Source: Holacanthus passer (lineage: Eukaryota > Chordata > Actinopteri > Pomacanthidae). Taken from it: a DNA stretch of 64,000 bases. Of this stretch, positions 1 to 13,926 are shown piece by piece (position 1 is the first letter of the stretch; each line of letters begins with the position of its first letter). The notes beneath the pieces are model-generated. The model searched no databases. It was not told where the DNA came from and was given only the letters and a program-made list of their open reading frames with translations. Made by a program: the position numbers and the translations under genes. The stretch covers positions 620,001 through 684,000 of the forward strand of contig JAFREQ010000120.1 of the NCBI GenBank assembly GCA_025331565.1. The letters are read 5' to 3'.

Positions 1-436
1 TGGTATCTGTACAAAAACTCGGATATCTTTTTGACCCTAGTGTCAAATAATACCCAACCTAGTTGGCAAATCTCATTAAGTTGACTGTATTGTACTAATC
101 CTATCCTTATTTTTAATCTGCTTAACATTCATTTTTTATTAATTTGGTAATGTAGTATAGGTAAATGATGTGATGTTGTCTATAGCATAGCATTATGTGT
201 CCTGTACTGTATTTTTAGAGTCACTCCTCCAATAACATATTTTTAATCTTAATTCATCTTTTCTCTTTTTTTTCTAAATCTGAAAGTGGCATCTTTCAAT
301 TGCTTTGTTTTGCAGTGACATAATGATATAATCATCAACATTGTAAAAGCTAGAACCAGCAAATGTTTGACTTAGGCGCATTTTGACACATTTGTTGATT
401 AACTTCCTGACAATGAGCTGGAAAAGTTGACTATAT
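1..436. other. Non-coding, AT-rich; inferred cfap299 intron 3
   Basis: I see no exon, repeat or RNA gene here before the tRNA at 437. The stretch is AT-rich with several T runs. By position it lies inside the long third intron of cfap299, which is open at the window edge. Confidence 0.5.
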
Positions 437-519
437 GTCAGGATGGCCGAGCGGTCTAAGGCGCTGCGTTCAGGTCGCAGTCGCCCCTGGAGGCGTGGGT
501 TCGAATCCCACTTCTGACA
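437..519 (+). tRNA. tRNA-Leu (anticodon CAG)
   Basis: This is a complete 83-nt leucine tRNA gene without an intron. The acceptor stem GTCAGGA pairs with TTCTGAC, with one G-U pair, and the discriminator base is A at 519. The anticodon stem CTGCG/CGCAG encloses TTCAGGT, so the anticodon is CAG (471-473) and reads CUG. A long variable arm follows (CGCC/GGCG around 482-495), as expected of a type II tRNA such as Leu. The internal A box (TGGCCGAGCGG) and B box (GGTTCGAATCC) are intact, so it should be transcribable by RNA polymerase III. A TTTT at 526-529 could terminate transcription. It lies antisense inside cfap299 intron 3. The LINE-like tail that follows suggests a retroposed copy, so it may be a working gene or a fresh tRNA-derived retrocopy. 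Confidence 0.93.
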
Positions 520-575
520 ACAAGCTTTTGAGAATTTTCCAGGTTGGGACAATAAAGTATCTCTATCTATCTATA
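520..575 (+). repeat. LINE-like 3' tail attached to tRNA-Leu
   Basis: Directly after the tRNA come a short trailer, a TTTT, then TTGGGACAATAAAGTAT (544-560), ending in TCTATCTATCTA. Nearly the same sequence follows the tRNA-Thr gene at 55,516-55,545. Tails of this kind, with AATAAAGTAT and a tetranucleotide repeat, are typical 3' ends of fish non-LTR retrotransposons and their SINEs. No convincing target-site duplication was found around the unit. Confidence 0.7.
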
Positions 576-3500
576 ATTGATAAGCTGTTTGAGTATTTTA
601 TTATTATTTTTTTTATAGTTGCCTGCAAGGGGACTGCAGATAAAACAACCTGAAAGCTACTTCTGGCATAACATAATACATCAAACAGCAACATTTATGT
701 TTAATACTACACATGTACCCTCACAAATAAGGTAAAATAAGTCCATCCATCATATAAGCGAAAGTCAATGGAAGCAATAGAAAAGACCCTCTGCATTGAG
801 CTTATTACAGAATATATTTAATTACACAAAGCTGGTTTGACTCACTTATACATTATGTGTTGTAAGGTTTTTCACCAGGTCAGCGAGACTAACCTGTGTA
901 CAACACTGACTTTTAGCTTAACTACCCCACCCCATACACACACACACACACACCGACACCACCAACCTGTCTGGCCATTGGCTCCCTCCTGGCCCATTCT
1001 CCAGCCCACCTCTGCCCACACCGACCTCCCCCTCCTCCAGTCCCTGGGAACAATCCTGCAGTGTCAGGGAGCTGTGCAGGTGTCTTGCGGTGTCAGCTGC
1101 CATACTGTTTATTATTGGTGGGCTGTGCTTCAGGAGGAATCCCAAGCCATCACTAACAACTGGGTAAATTTGTTGGGGTAAGGAAAACATGGCCTGTACT
1201 ACAGGAATGTTTTTAGGTGGGAGCCCTTTTTCTGGCAGGCTTTACCCTTGTCCCCTTTCTGGATATCCCTTGAGTGTGTGTGGTGTGTGTGTGTGTTTGT
1301 TTATTCAGATCCTCTTTAGCTACTGTAACAACAACCATAGGTACTCCTCCTGGGGTCTACATAATGTATTTACAATACTTCAGTGAAAAAAAATACATGA
1401 GACATCTATAAGGCTTCACAATACTAATGAGAAACAGTAAGACAAAACAACACAATAATTCAAAACCTGAATGCAACACATAGCTGTACATAATTACATA
1501 AATCCTCTTAGAGATCTAAAGTCATCAATTGAGCAACACAGTCCTCTGATTACAAATAAATCTTTCTTGTGTAAATAAATACAAGCTGAACATGATATTA
1601 AAGCGTGTTTACTACTTTCAAAAATCCTGGCAATGAATTCCAAGCCATCATTGCTCTATATTGTTCTTTGCATTTAAGTAGCTCGTCATAGGAGCAATAA
1701 AAAAAAATCACTCTCCGATGATGCCTCATAAAACAGGCAGGTTTCTATAAAGTATCCCTTGAGGTTCAATTATGATGATCCTCTTCCCTTTCCTATAAAA
1801 CAAAGTAAGGATTAGCGCACCCTGTTCTTTACATGGTTATTCTGCCCCCTCGTTCCATGTGAGCAATGAAGTGTCAAGTTGCTTTGTTCTACTCGACCTG
1901 TAGCCTGTTTACATGACATGGACCATATTACTTAAATATACCAATAATTTAGCAATTAAATGGCTTAAAATAAGGTAGCTTGTAACCAGACAATTTCAAT
2001 TTCTATACTTTTTTTAAGGTCCCCCCTTGAACATAATGTGCTCCTCCTCCATTTGCATTTCTGTCTTGTCTGTGAATATTATATCCTGCCATTGTTGAGT
2101 CTAAATGCATTTCCTGTATTGCCAGCATTTGTTAGCTTTTTTTTTTTTTTTTTTACAAGATTTTCTGAAATATATAATGGTATTTAGTTCCTCAGACCAC
2201 AAACATTTAAGAGATTTAATCTTAACCCTTTGATTTGTAATACAGGAAACTCTCATTCTCAGTTTTTCCTTTAACCACATGTTCAGCTTCGATGCATGCT
2301 CACTGTGTGTTGACGTGAGTGTGTGTGTGTTTTCCAGAGCAGGACAAGGATGATTACTTATTTGAGTTGGAAGTGACTGCACACAGCCGACTTGTGTAAT
2401 AGATGCGACGGTAGAAACCATATGTGCTGAGGTGTGTTGCATCCGTGGGGATCTACCCGAATTACACATCCTGCAGGATATGTGATCCAGAGCCAGAGCT
2501 GACTTACTCAAGAGTTTGTAGGCAACGAAACAGGCCAACACAGTCACTAACCTACATTAGCCAGCACTAACTGCTCTCAATTCAATGAGAGTGTTCGTTG
2601 AGGACTTATCATGTTCTTAGCAAACACATAACAAACCATAAGAGATTAAAGGTTTAATCCAGCCCATTGTTTTTCCATGGTTTCACGAAGGCATATGTTT
2701 TCATAATTCTTCTGATCTTTTTACTTTAATCCCAACAAATCATTGATCACTGTTGACTTCCATGATAACACGCCAATAAAACTGTGCAAACTAAAACAGT
2801 AATGCCGGAGGTAATGCATGTGTAGAGTCCAGGCTTCAAGAACAAGTTGTCATCCACATTCAAAACACACACAGATCAAGATATCTACCACAATGAGAAG
2901 GCACAGTTTTAAAATCTCAGCTAATAGAATTAACTTGTCATTGCTTCAAACATCTAAAAAACGATTGCGCCATCAGATCACCACTCTCTCAGAGTATCGT
3001 CAGGAAGTTAATGGAGCAGTTCAACATCAACAACAAACTGACTGATTTTTACATTTCTGTTTATGTACAGATACTGAATAATTAGTGTTGACAGATGTCA
3101 TTTTTTGCACAAAACCACACTAGCTATTTCCCCCACTTTCAGTGTTTAGGCTAAGCTAAGTTGTCCACCTTCTCTCTCCAGAGAGCGGTATCGATCTTTT
3201 CATCTTACTCTCAGAAAGAGAATGAATTTAGTGTTTCCACAAATATTGAACTATTCTTTTAAAGATGGTGGGACTGGAAATATGACTAATCTCATGGTCA
3301 AACAGTATGTCTAATAATAATCTTACATAAATTTGATGAAGTAGCTTGATTTTTCATAATATTCAGTATTGATGGTGTCATACATAATTCTATATACTTT
3401 CATAAAAACATTTAAATACATGATGTTTATGGACAAAAAAAGAACTGATACTTGATTTTCGAGGTCAATATCGATATGTAAGAGGTTAAAAGATTTTTCT

Positions 3501-6500
3501 TTTTAACATAAACACTTAAAATCAAACTTGTCAGTGGTCTCTGTGGACAAACTATGTAAAAGAGACACCTTTGCTAAATTATCTAAAACATATATTTGGT
3601 GATTCTGTACAGTCCAGTCAACACATCAGTCTATTTCTAGTACCAACAGCACAATTACAACCTGCACTGCCAAAAAGTTTAACACTGCTGATCAATGCAT
3701 TAATGTTAAAAAACCAGACAATGGAGTAATTGTGGAAAACAGTAGTTGAATTCAGTTCATATCTAGGCTTTTTGGAGGGACATTAAGTTATGGGCTATGC
3801 AGATACCACACACAAACACACCTATTGTACACACTCACTCTTTGTGAAATGTGTTGGAGTGTGCCATTTAGATACAAGAGCAGGGCTGTGAGTTGTTTGT
3901 ACAGTGTTGTGAGTCACCATAATCTGTTTGACCACCCTTTAACATAGCCTCTCATCACAACCCTCCACATGGGCTGCTGATAGACTGCAGCCACCCTTCC
4001 CAGACTTCCATACACTCTCTCCTGGCAAATGCTGCTGCTTTTCCATCCACTGAAAAAGGCTAAATCCATGTTTAAATTTAAAACAAGTCTATATCTACAA
4101 AAATAAATAAAGGGCTTTGATTGTTTCCATCTTGGAGAGAGATGAACACATTGCCCCACAGATTCAGTGGTGGCTGTGACTTCAAATATTTGAGTGTTTG
4201 CAGTGCAAACACGGTATTTTAAACCTTGTCACTTCTGTCACTGTGCCATCATGTTACAGAGATACCACACCATCGTGTCAAAGAGAAGAAGCTTTTGGTT
4301 GTAATTGTCTAAACAGGCCTTATTGTGTGTGCATGCAATAAGGATGGAAATAATCAAAAGACATTTCTTTTCCTTTCGTTTATAATTACAGGGTGTGTCA
4401 CTAGACAGATGTCTTGGCACCGGATACAAAAATGCACAAGTTAACTGTTCAAAAGGACTTCTTGCCCCACACTGTGGTTTAATGTTATATCTGTATTCTC
4501 TTAAAGCCCTGCACAAAGGCTGGCCAGGCCACACAAAACGGTGCAAAGAAACTTCTTCTATATTCTGCACAATAGATTATTGCATTGGAAGATTTTCTCC
4601 TTTTGTTAAATTATTTTTCCTTATAGCTCACCTCTGTTCTTTCCTTCTCAAATATTTGAATTTATTCTATGTAAGTGCATTATTTACTTCAACAACAATA
4701 AATTAAGTTTGTGAATGACCTACTTCAACAATAAATTATTTACTGTCAAATTTCCATCGGCTTCATGTGTTTTTCCCCTTTTCCTTGAGACCCGGGATGT
4801 AACAGTGCGCATGAGTGTGTGCGGTTTTGCACATATAAAATGAAGGGTGTGTTAGTGCATGTACTATGTAAGAGGGATTTTTTTTGTTGTTCATTTGTTT
4901 GTCATTTTATGTCCTTGAAAACCACAAGAATTTCCCCAATTTGGGAAATTCTGGGAAGCCGAAGTATGCAAAGGACAGAGGGCCAAACAGCGCTCGGAGG
5001 ATATATGACCTAAAGCCTACATTAGGTAATAATGCTACATAATATGGTATGTATGTAAATGGCTGAATTTTGTGTGATGGATGACAAGTAAGGATACTAG
5101 GATAAGGGGATGTTTGGTTGTTGTTTAGACGTCAGTTTAACAAAAAGGCAGATTTGTGCATCTGTTTACCCCGAGTGCTCTCCATCTGCATCCATAAACA
5201 GTCTGCATGGCTGTTTGTGCAAGAGACGGAATAAATAAATCCAGAAGCAGGTGTCCTCCTATTGGGCTTTCTAAACACCCAATGGTGGACAGCTACGCCC
5301 AGTGAGGTTAGCCATGAGGGCAGAACAACTGTGGCCAGATACCAAAGGGGAAGCGGCTCGGTCAATCAGTAAGGAAGGCAAGGCAGCTAGCTCAACCCTC
5401 GGCTGCGTTGGCCTCTGTCTTTTTGGAGAACTCGCCAGTAAAGCCATCACCACAAAATAAGTGGCTTGAACCCACACACTTCAAATTACAGGGCACTCGG
5501 AATCAGAAAATGCTATCCTGCTTTTCGCAATTGGTGTTTTAGAAATTCTATTAAAACCTCCTTAGTTTGGCCCACGACGCAGCTTTGCTGTTTTTCTCCG
5601 ACTGCATCGGTTCACGTCGACTGGAGTGTGAATTGTGTTTTGTTTGGAGAATTTTCATTGTCCTCACAAACGATGCATTGCAACAACAGGGGAGCGATAC
5701 TATACAGCAGACATGGCTGCATGGAAACACTGTAGTTTGACAGAAAAAGCAGCAGCATGGGTTCTGATCTGGAAGTTATGGTTGTCTTTGGAAGACATGT
5801 TGGAGGTGTCTATTAAACCTTAGAGCTCACTGGAAAAGGGCAACAGAGTCGCACTATGCTCTAGTGCCAAAGCAACTTCCTGCTGCAGCATAAAACAGTG
5901 ATGAGAACATGAAAACATGACCTGGACCGGTTTCCCAAAACCAACACTTCAAGTCACTTAACAGCAGCTCAGTCTTTGCACAACCAATTTTAATGTTGAC
6001 TTTTGTCACAAGGAAAGTCAAACAGTCCTTCTCATAATTTGTAATTCTACTTTTTTTTCCAGTCAACTATAGTAAAGTATTACTCAAAAGTCAAACCTAC
6101 AAGATAGAAAAGCAGAAGGAAAAGGCAATAAATGCAGACTCGTGATGACAGAACCAGCAGGGTGCTTTTGCAAGATTTGCATTGGTGGACCATCTGCTGT
6201 GCAGTTCAACACACTGGGAATGAGTAAATCTTTTAAAAAGGCAAAGCACTTCTTCTCTCTTTTTTCTGCTTGCTTTTACTACCACTACAACTGCCTTACA
6301 ATGTGCAAAACTCACTGCTCCATGACAGACAAAAAAGCAAAGTGAACAGTAAACTAATGGAATCACTCTAAGGTATGCAAGCTGTTAAATAAGAGAGTTA
6401 AAGGACTGAAATCATAAGCAGGTGGCAGACATTTTCTTAGCCCTCACAACTGCAGCTGATAAAGGCCTGGAGAATAAGCTGTCAGCCTGACAGGTGGCAT

Positions 6501-9500
6501 CACTTACAGTGCTTGGTGCAGAGCCCTGTTACAGAAAAGGGGTAAAGTTTCTGCTCCCTGGAAGAGGAAAAAAAAAAAAATCCTGCCCCTACAGTAAATT
6601 AGTCGCATGCCTGAATTCAGTGAGGAATTACGGGTTGAGAATAGCAGGCGGGTCTGGCACATGTGGTCAAAACACAAATCAGTCAAACGCCATCTCAGCT
6701 ACGGATTTCAGACACCAAAGTGACCATGCAAGGCATATCTTTTCCCTCCCCTCCACTCCTACAATCATTTTCCACATTCCACTGGCTTTTAAATTACCAG
6801 TGGGAAGAAGAATACAAGTTTAGCCTAAAATATATGTGAAAGCAGTGCAACAGAGTTTCTTGTCCACTGGTGAGTTTGCGAAAGCTCTAAAAAAACAGAA
6901 AAAAAACTGGAATATGGTGTCATTAACTTTGTGGGTGATTTAATCCTTTCTGTTGCATTTCCTGTCCTGTTTATGGACTGTGTCTTTTATTCTAATGAGC
7001 AAGTGTGAGGACAGGCGCATTGCAGCAGCTGTCCACATGCATGGGCTCTTTGGAAATATCACTACGATTTACTTGTGTGTTCAAAATGGCATTCAAAGAT
7101 GAAGATATGAAGAAACTATTCTGAGGTTTCCTAGCTCAAAATAGCATGTGTCAGATAGATATGTTATTGATGTCACGTCTAACACCATATTGAAAATAAA
7201 ACATTCTCCAAACCAGCAGTTGCCTCTTCAGGGTAAATCTGGATGTCTAAATACTGAGAAAAACCTCTGTTTATTTAAATAATTACTCTGAAAGTATGTG
7301 GGACTACAATTTCCTTCTGCATTGACTCTATGGTATTATGGATTTGATGGAAGACCCAAACCTGCAATAAGACATGAAGAATAACATTAGTGTAGGCTGA
7401 CTTTTTTATATCATCTTGAATTGCAGCTCCATGGCTTACTGGATATTATAGCCCATGTGTCTGACTCGGCAGAATGTCAAGAGAAGTTCCCACGCAAACT
7501 ATTTGTAGAAGGTATAACTGTGCAGAACAATGCACTGTAATGTCCAATTGTTATTTCTATTCATATTCCTAAAGCTATTTTACCTTAATTATTAGACAGA
7601 GCTTCAATCTTGGCTGCCCATATTATTCAACATTAAAAGAAATCTTTTTTTGATTCTATGAATTATCTTGGAATCATGACCTTGTTTCTGTGTTATCATC
7701 CTCTATTTCAGGTCATTTCAGGCTTTGACGCCACATGCCATCTATATAAACAGGCTTTAGTATTCTAAAAAATCAAAAGTCATTTTGCAAACTTTTTTCA
7801 GATATTTTCTGTGCTCTGGGCATCTCAGAGAAAACAGTATCATTTTTATAAACGCTCCTATGTGTGACAATGCCACATAACATCTTATGAGAAATTAACG
7901 CTTGTCACTGGCAGAAAATCTTCGAGGAAAATGGAAATGACAAATGAAGAGCAAAGTGTAAACTCTTCTCAAACCTATCCAGAGAAAGACGAACTCAAAT
8001 CAACAACAGTGGTGACAAGTCCTGTACCAACATCAGTACCTCTCCCCCACCTCCTTCATCTTAATCACTGTCAGCAAACAGGTAAACTCTAGCGCTTGAG
8101 ACCAAGAAAACCAAGAATCCAATCTGAATAAAAGTCCAAAGAGCTTTATTCAGCAGAAATGCTAAATGTTGTTAACTTTTCATATGTAGTTAACTCAATG
8201 TTCTCTATTTATTATGTATTCTAAATGATCATCTCTTCTCTTTTCTTGTTTAGGAGTATGATGGGGCAAGTGAAGCTGTGGGCATATTAAAAAAATGTAT
8301 TCTCTTGACTGAAATGAGCAATATTCATCTTTCAAAGTGCAAAAGATGAACACATGACTAAACACTAAAGCGCTTACACACGGAGATCTGCTTGTGCAGG
8401 TGCATGAAACTGGTAACAGTTTGTGTGATTTGTAAAGCAAGCATTTATCTGAGTGCCTGAGAATTTGTTCATGAATACCTGACATAAAAGTCTTGAGGTT
8501 TTCTTGTCTTTGTTTTTCAGTGGGGAGCCGCTAAGAGTCTAAGCTACTGTGTTTTCTTGGTGGAATAAAGGCAAGACCTTGAGGTAACCGTAGCTGTCTT
8601 AAGGATTTTATTTCTCATACATCTGTGTGAAAAGGGGGCATGCAAACAATGTTACCATCTGTGGTAGACGCCATATCATCTGTGACAACTGATTCAACAC
8701 CGTGGAAGAACAAGGTTGTTTTTACTGAAACTGATAGGCTACAAAATGAACACAATAAAGTTAAGACTGTCAATCTTCACTTTACTGGGCTGTCTGGAAA
8801 AATAAAATCCAACACGTCTACTTTTTTAATGTCTATGTACAATGGAATATCAAAAGAGCAGTTAAAGGATTTAGAATTTAAACCATGGATTACACTTTAC
8901 ATACTGACAGTGATTTTATCTATTGTATGAGTCCTTAATGCAGCAACTGTGATCTTTCCCTAACCCTAACCCAGTAGCCTACACCTAACATGTGGGACAT
9001 GTGATGTGAACCCCAGTTTTTAGTTTCAAAGTCCAGTCCTTTAAGGATGCCAAGCTTCTTAGGTTGGGAAAAAAAGTTGCCCTTGGATGTAGCATTTCCT
9101 CCACAACCTATATGGAGAAGCAATTAGACATATACAACCATATGTTGGAGGAGACAGGATTGCTTTTACTACTAAAAAGAGAAACAGTCTTCTTAGGGAT
9201 CAAGATTAAAGTGCAGCAGAAGTTCAGCCATCATGTTACAAATTGGTGATATATAGTATTACTACTGTTACTGTATATAAGAAGTAAGTATAGTATAAGA
9301 ATATAATTCCCTTTTGAAAAAATAAGCTTTTGTGATCCAAGCCAAGTCAGGGGTGTCTCAATAAAACCACACACAAATGCAGTGACAAGCAGTTTGTAAA
9401 TGCAGGTTCAACAGTACATATAAATGTAACATCCAAATATCTTTTTACTGAAAATAGCCAATACTATTAAATACATATATTTATGGATTTCTATTTTGTT

Positions 9501-12400
9501 TATGTGGAGAGAGTCATTTATATATACATAATCCCAAAACACATTCATTAATACTGAGACTGATCTGACTCAATAGATTTATTGTATCGAGCTCTGCAAT
9601 GCCACTGTCTTTTAAACATTACCAACAAAGCAAACTCTTTTTCCAAGAAAAGGAATTTTTCTTGTTTTTTAGAAATATTAAACATTCCTGGAGCTGTGTC
9701 ACCTGTTTCTTTTATATCTTGATGTGATCAGCTTCCCATTTTCTTTGTGAATGTACTGTGGGGCAAAAGTGTCATCAGCACATGGATAAGTCAAGTGGAT
9801 TTAGTATGCACATACACCCGAGTGTACTTTGTATTATATTTATTTGGTCACTTTTTCAGTGTGAATGCCACATACTCAAAATCAGGTTTGAATTAGTCTG
9901 TAGTGTGAAATGGGTCACAGCTACAGTGTGCATTTGGTATCTGTACAACTGATTTAACATGGAGATGACATGCTACGCCTGATGCTAAACTGCACATCAC
10001 AAACATCCTGCAAGTCATTCCAATGGAAACAGAAACAAATTCATCTTGGTGGGTCCGAATGCTTGTCATTGTCACCTTGGAGACAAATCATTATAATGTG
10101 GCTCAAATTATCGGACGGAGTTATCCACAGTGCAGCTATGCAAAAATTACACGGTGCCCTTAGTGGGCACGAACAAGACTGCCACAAACAACTTTATTTT
10201 TGAGTGCACTCCCTTCCTGTTGTTTGAGACGGATCTTTTAACAGATTTCTGAGTGGAGGCAAATGCATGTTACATTGGTCAGCTGCATCTGCAGCTTTAC
10301 AGATACAGCAGTGCCCCAAGCTCACAAAGTTACTACTTTAGGCACAGATGTTGGCTACAGTAACCACATGACGATGATCCGGCAGTAGTAAACACATACC
10401 AATCTGTCACTCCGACACTGGAATTTAAAGAGTAACCAGCACCTTCCATAGGATGACTGGGATCTGAGGATCTACAGCATGCAGAATTTAACTCCTCTGA
10501 CAACTGCATACAATGTGCCAACATGAGCTCACTAGATTTTAAATCTCATGTTTGTAACTGTCATGGTACAATAGAGGACAATTCTAGAAATAGGGCCTTT
10601 CTGTTTTGTAGTACACTTTCTCATAGACACTCAAAAAACACACTTGAATAAATCAAGGCTACATAGGAGTAATAACAAATTCCTGCAAAGTGGAAAAGAA
10701 GGAGCTGTGTGCATTTGACTGTATTATACTGATGTACACCTGATGTACACATTATGTTATCTGATTCTGGTACAGAAGCTACTCTGTTACAATATAATTA
10801 ATATATTAGCTAATAGCAGTGTTTCTGTGAAAGAAAAATGAAAAAATGACAACTGCTTCGATGAATTTGTTTACAACATGACTTTTGCAGAATGATTCCA
10901 AAAGACAGATCTAAATGTTGAGTAAAAGTTAATGTGAAAAAAGAAAAAGAGAGAAAGTGAAAAATCAATTGACCCAGCTAAACAGTATTTTACCACATGC
11001 AGTGTGTAATGGGTGAAACATTTAATGCCATTACTGATGTATTCATTGACAGTTTCAACTACATAACATTTTCTGCTCTACAAATGTTCCACCTGTCCGT
11101 TCCCCTTCCTGCTCCTGCAACTCTTCTGGAACTCAAATCCACTCCAGCTTCACAAATTAAAAGCAAATACCTCACTAATGCAAAACAAACATGCATGTTT
11201 CTTTGATCTATTGCACTGAACCATGCAGATGTCTTGCCAAGTTTGCCAGTTTGTCTGATCCTGTCGGTACAGGAGGTTAGGGTTTGTAACCTCTTACGTC
11301 ATTATGAAGGAATGTGAAAAAAAGGTTGTCAAACAGGGGTTTGTATGAGAAATATTCAATAACCGTACTTTGATGTGCTCGGAAGTCAACACAGGTGTAA
11401 GCCTTCACTTCGGCTCAGGTGTGGAAATCAAAAAGCAGCAGAGAGGAAAAAAAGGGATGTTGAGAGGGAGTTGTCCTCTGAATTACCTCTGCGAAAACAG
11501 ACTCACTAGAAAGCCCCTGAGACGCTATTATTTTCCTTCCTTCTTTGTCTTGGACAAAGCTTGGTTGAGTTTTTGTAAGATGAAGTGAGAGTAAGAGGTT
11601 TAGTGTCTTTATTTCCCACGTTTTTTACTGACTACATGTCTGTGTTGGGATCCAACCGTGGCGTAGATGCTCACTTGTAAAAGGGCTGCCTCTCTCTGCT
11701 GTATGTGTAAAAGCACATGGGTTAGGTTGTAGAAGTAGCCACTGGATCCGAACTATGTGATTTTCAGTTTTTGTGAGCTATTTGGGTAAATAAAACGTTA
11801 CTGCCATCGCAAGTGTGAAACAAGTAAAGAAATACCCAAGTATTATTATAGGTATGTGGCTTTATGATAAACAAAATGCAGTGTGTTTATTTCTGCCAGT
11901 CTTTGTGCCCTTTTGTCCGAATGCTGCCGGTGCAGGATGTTGAAAGGCCGCATTACTAAAGTCCATGACCAACCACATAAAGCTGTAAAAATGACTGAAT
12001 CTCAGAGTCATTTCCTCAACATCTTGCATCCTCTGATACAGGAAGCCACATAGTAAATGCTTAGAAAGGTTCATCTTAATACTGTTTACCACAATCCAAA
12101 CACCATGCTTTAATTCAGAATCACATGTGAGGCTACGATTTAGCGAGAAAAAAGGAAGCAAAAAAAACATATATGGGTTTCAGAGAACACATCTCTGCCT
12201 ACAGTTTCTCCAGGTGGAGAGAGAGAGTCAGCAACAACAAGGGCTGTGGTTCAGCAGAACTGGACTTTCAAAACTGAGAGAAAGGGAGAACTGCAAAAGA
12301 CCTCAATACTAAAATGCCAAAGGACACTATGGAACAGATTTTGTGCTAAAGATTACAACCACAATTGCAAATAAGTTAAGATGCTGTGAAAAATGTAAGT
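576..12400. other. Intron 3 of cfap299: no exon recognised
   Basis: No exon, RNA gene or well-preserved transposon was recognised here. Simple sequence includes (CA)n at 936-953, GT-rich DNA at 1,273-1,302 and an 18-base T run at 2,137-2,154. A short telomere-like CCCTAACCCTAACCC lies near 8,959. Open frames are scattered and short; the longest (2,101-2,547, minus) is cysteine- and serine-rich, ends in a lysine run coded by the T tract and resembles no family I know. An AT-rich repeat-poor intron is the simplest reading. Confidence 0.5.
936..953. repeat. (CA)9 microsatellite
   Basis: An uninterrupted run of nine CA/AC dinucleotides. It is likely polymorphic in length; no function is implied. 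Confidence 0.9.
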
Positions 12401-12414
12401 AAAACAAAATGCAA

Positions 12415-12650
12415 CCATTTGCAAACAAACTGTGTTTAAAATTGTGTAAATCTAACCAAGTAGCTTTGGTGCCTAAACCTAACCAAATTGCAATCGTTTC
12501 ACAACATTTAAGCATGTCACCACGAAGTTCTGGTCCAATGAAGGTTGGCTAAGATGAAGGTCCACATATGTTGTTTTGGAGATCAGTCATACAGGTCATT
12601 TTGGGAGTCACTAGCAGTTGATCTATTCAGTCATTTAGGTATGAGGACGT
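12415..12650 (+). repeat. Interspersed repeat family 'A', copy 1
   Basis: This copy contains CCTAAACCTAACCAAA near 12,473, then AGGTCATTTTGGGAG near 12,595 and GAGGACGTG near 12,644. The same ordered blocks recur at 18,405-18,555 (plus) and in reverse complement at 17,140-17,462. Such blocks are familiar from fish genomes as a dispersed, non-coding, probably DNA-transposon-derived repeat. I cannot name the family, and the ends are approximate. Confidence 0.55.
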
Positions 12651-13493
12651 GTTGATTAAGTTCCATAAACCTCATCTTAAAACATCTTTATAACCTAATT
12701 GTACATTAGTATGTCAAAAATGTACTGTAAAATACACTTAAAAATCCTAAATGACTATGAATCCACTTCAGATGAATGACGTATCTTTGCTCCAGGAAAC
12801 ACATTGTCCCGCCATGAACTCCACTCACTCCTTGTTCCCACTGTTCATGTTTTGGCCCAAACTGTCAATCCTTTGACAGAAAACAGACTTCAAAGTCTCT
12901 GGGTGGGGCACAATTTCCTCCTAAAATGTTTGGAGATTAGTCTGATCTTAGCAAGTCTACCAAAACGTAATTTGCAGACATAAAACAATTACCTTCCTGT
13001 TCAAAGCGAGTATGCCATGCATTATTACAAAAAGTCTTCTGAGACATTTCAACATTTTATGTCTCCAGGATCCCCATTTGAAATGTTAACATTTGTGGTG
13101 TGTGTCTGTCACAGCAGGCCTCTCTTTGAGGGTTTGAAGTGAACAAGCACTTTTCTAATTGTCAGCTCTTGCTCCCACTGCACATTAATCTGGGCAGCGC
13201 AGCCAGGGATTAGCTCCAAACAGAGGGGAAGTCCCTGCCCGTTGATCTCACATGGACCACAAAATACACACACAGAGGCACACACAACCAAATGTGCCTA
13301 TGCATGTGTACAAGAGAGTACAAACACACACATTCGCATACATACACGCACAATATTGATTCCAGTCCGTGAGCTAATGAGAACCAGCTTTTCTTACCAC
13401 TCACTGCATGTGACATGATGGAGTTCCACTGTATTAAGTCTGTTAACATTTAAGAATAGAATGGAGTCAAGCCAGGAACCACCGGCGTGCTAC

Positions 13494-13665
13494 AGGCAGC
13501 AGGGTGGCCTCATGGTTACAGCAACCACCTTGTAACTAAAAAGGTCACAGGCGTGATCCCTGCAATGGCCCATATGTCCATCAAATTAAATTGAAGCCAA
13601 ACCCTTTCATTCACTGTAACAGGCTCGAAATGTCAGCTGAGCGCCAAATGTGCAAATGATATGCT
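13494..13665 (+). repeat. tRNA-derived SINE, decayed
   Basis: A tRNA-like head starts with an A-box-like GGGTGGCCTCATGGTT (13,502-13,517). It is followed by a CCTTGTAACT anticodon-arm-like part and a B-box-like GGTCACAGGCGTGATCC (13,543-13,559). The tail carries CACTGTAACAGGCTCGAAATG and GTCAGCTGAGCGCCAAATG, recalling the 'GCGTCAGCTAAATG' end of common fish SINEs. It is diverged and probably silent. Limits are approximate. Confidence 0.6.
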
Positions 13666-13926
13666 TCGGGAACGGGATAGGGCCTTTAAAATACAAATGA
13701 AGCTTTAAAATTCATTGGTCAGCACTTCTGTTCTTCACTTAAGTTCATATGAAACTGATTGTGAGTCAAGCTGGTTTTACTTTACAACTATCCCTTTTAG
13801 AAGTCTGCAGTGCATTATTGCATGAGCTCTGCATGGTCAGGTTGGGTTTTGACATGAAAGCTGCTACATTCAATATGTTTATATTTATAGTGCACCACAT
13901 GACTACTTGATTGTGAAAGGGATTGC

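Noticed and set aside
2101..2547. 148-codon open frame on the minus strand, the longest in the window
   Set aside because: Its end is a lysine run coded by an 18-base T tract, it has no domain I recognise, and no splice or promoter context supports it.
5240..5480. Moderately GC-rich stretch with overlapping frames, suspected exon or transposon piece
   Set aside because: No conserved motif or consistent splice sites on either strand.
8640..8930. 96-codon plus-strand frame of protein-like composition, preceded by a TTTTTCAG acceptor-like site near 8,518
   Set aside because: The acceptor does not join it in frame, no family is recognised, and no cfap299-like sequence is present.
8959..8973. 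Telomere-like CCCTAACCCTAACCC
   Set aside because: Only about two and a half units; too short to call an interstitial telomere.
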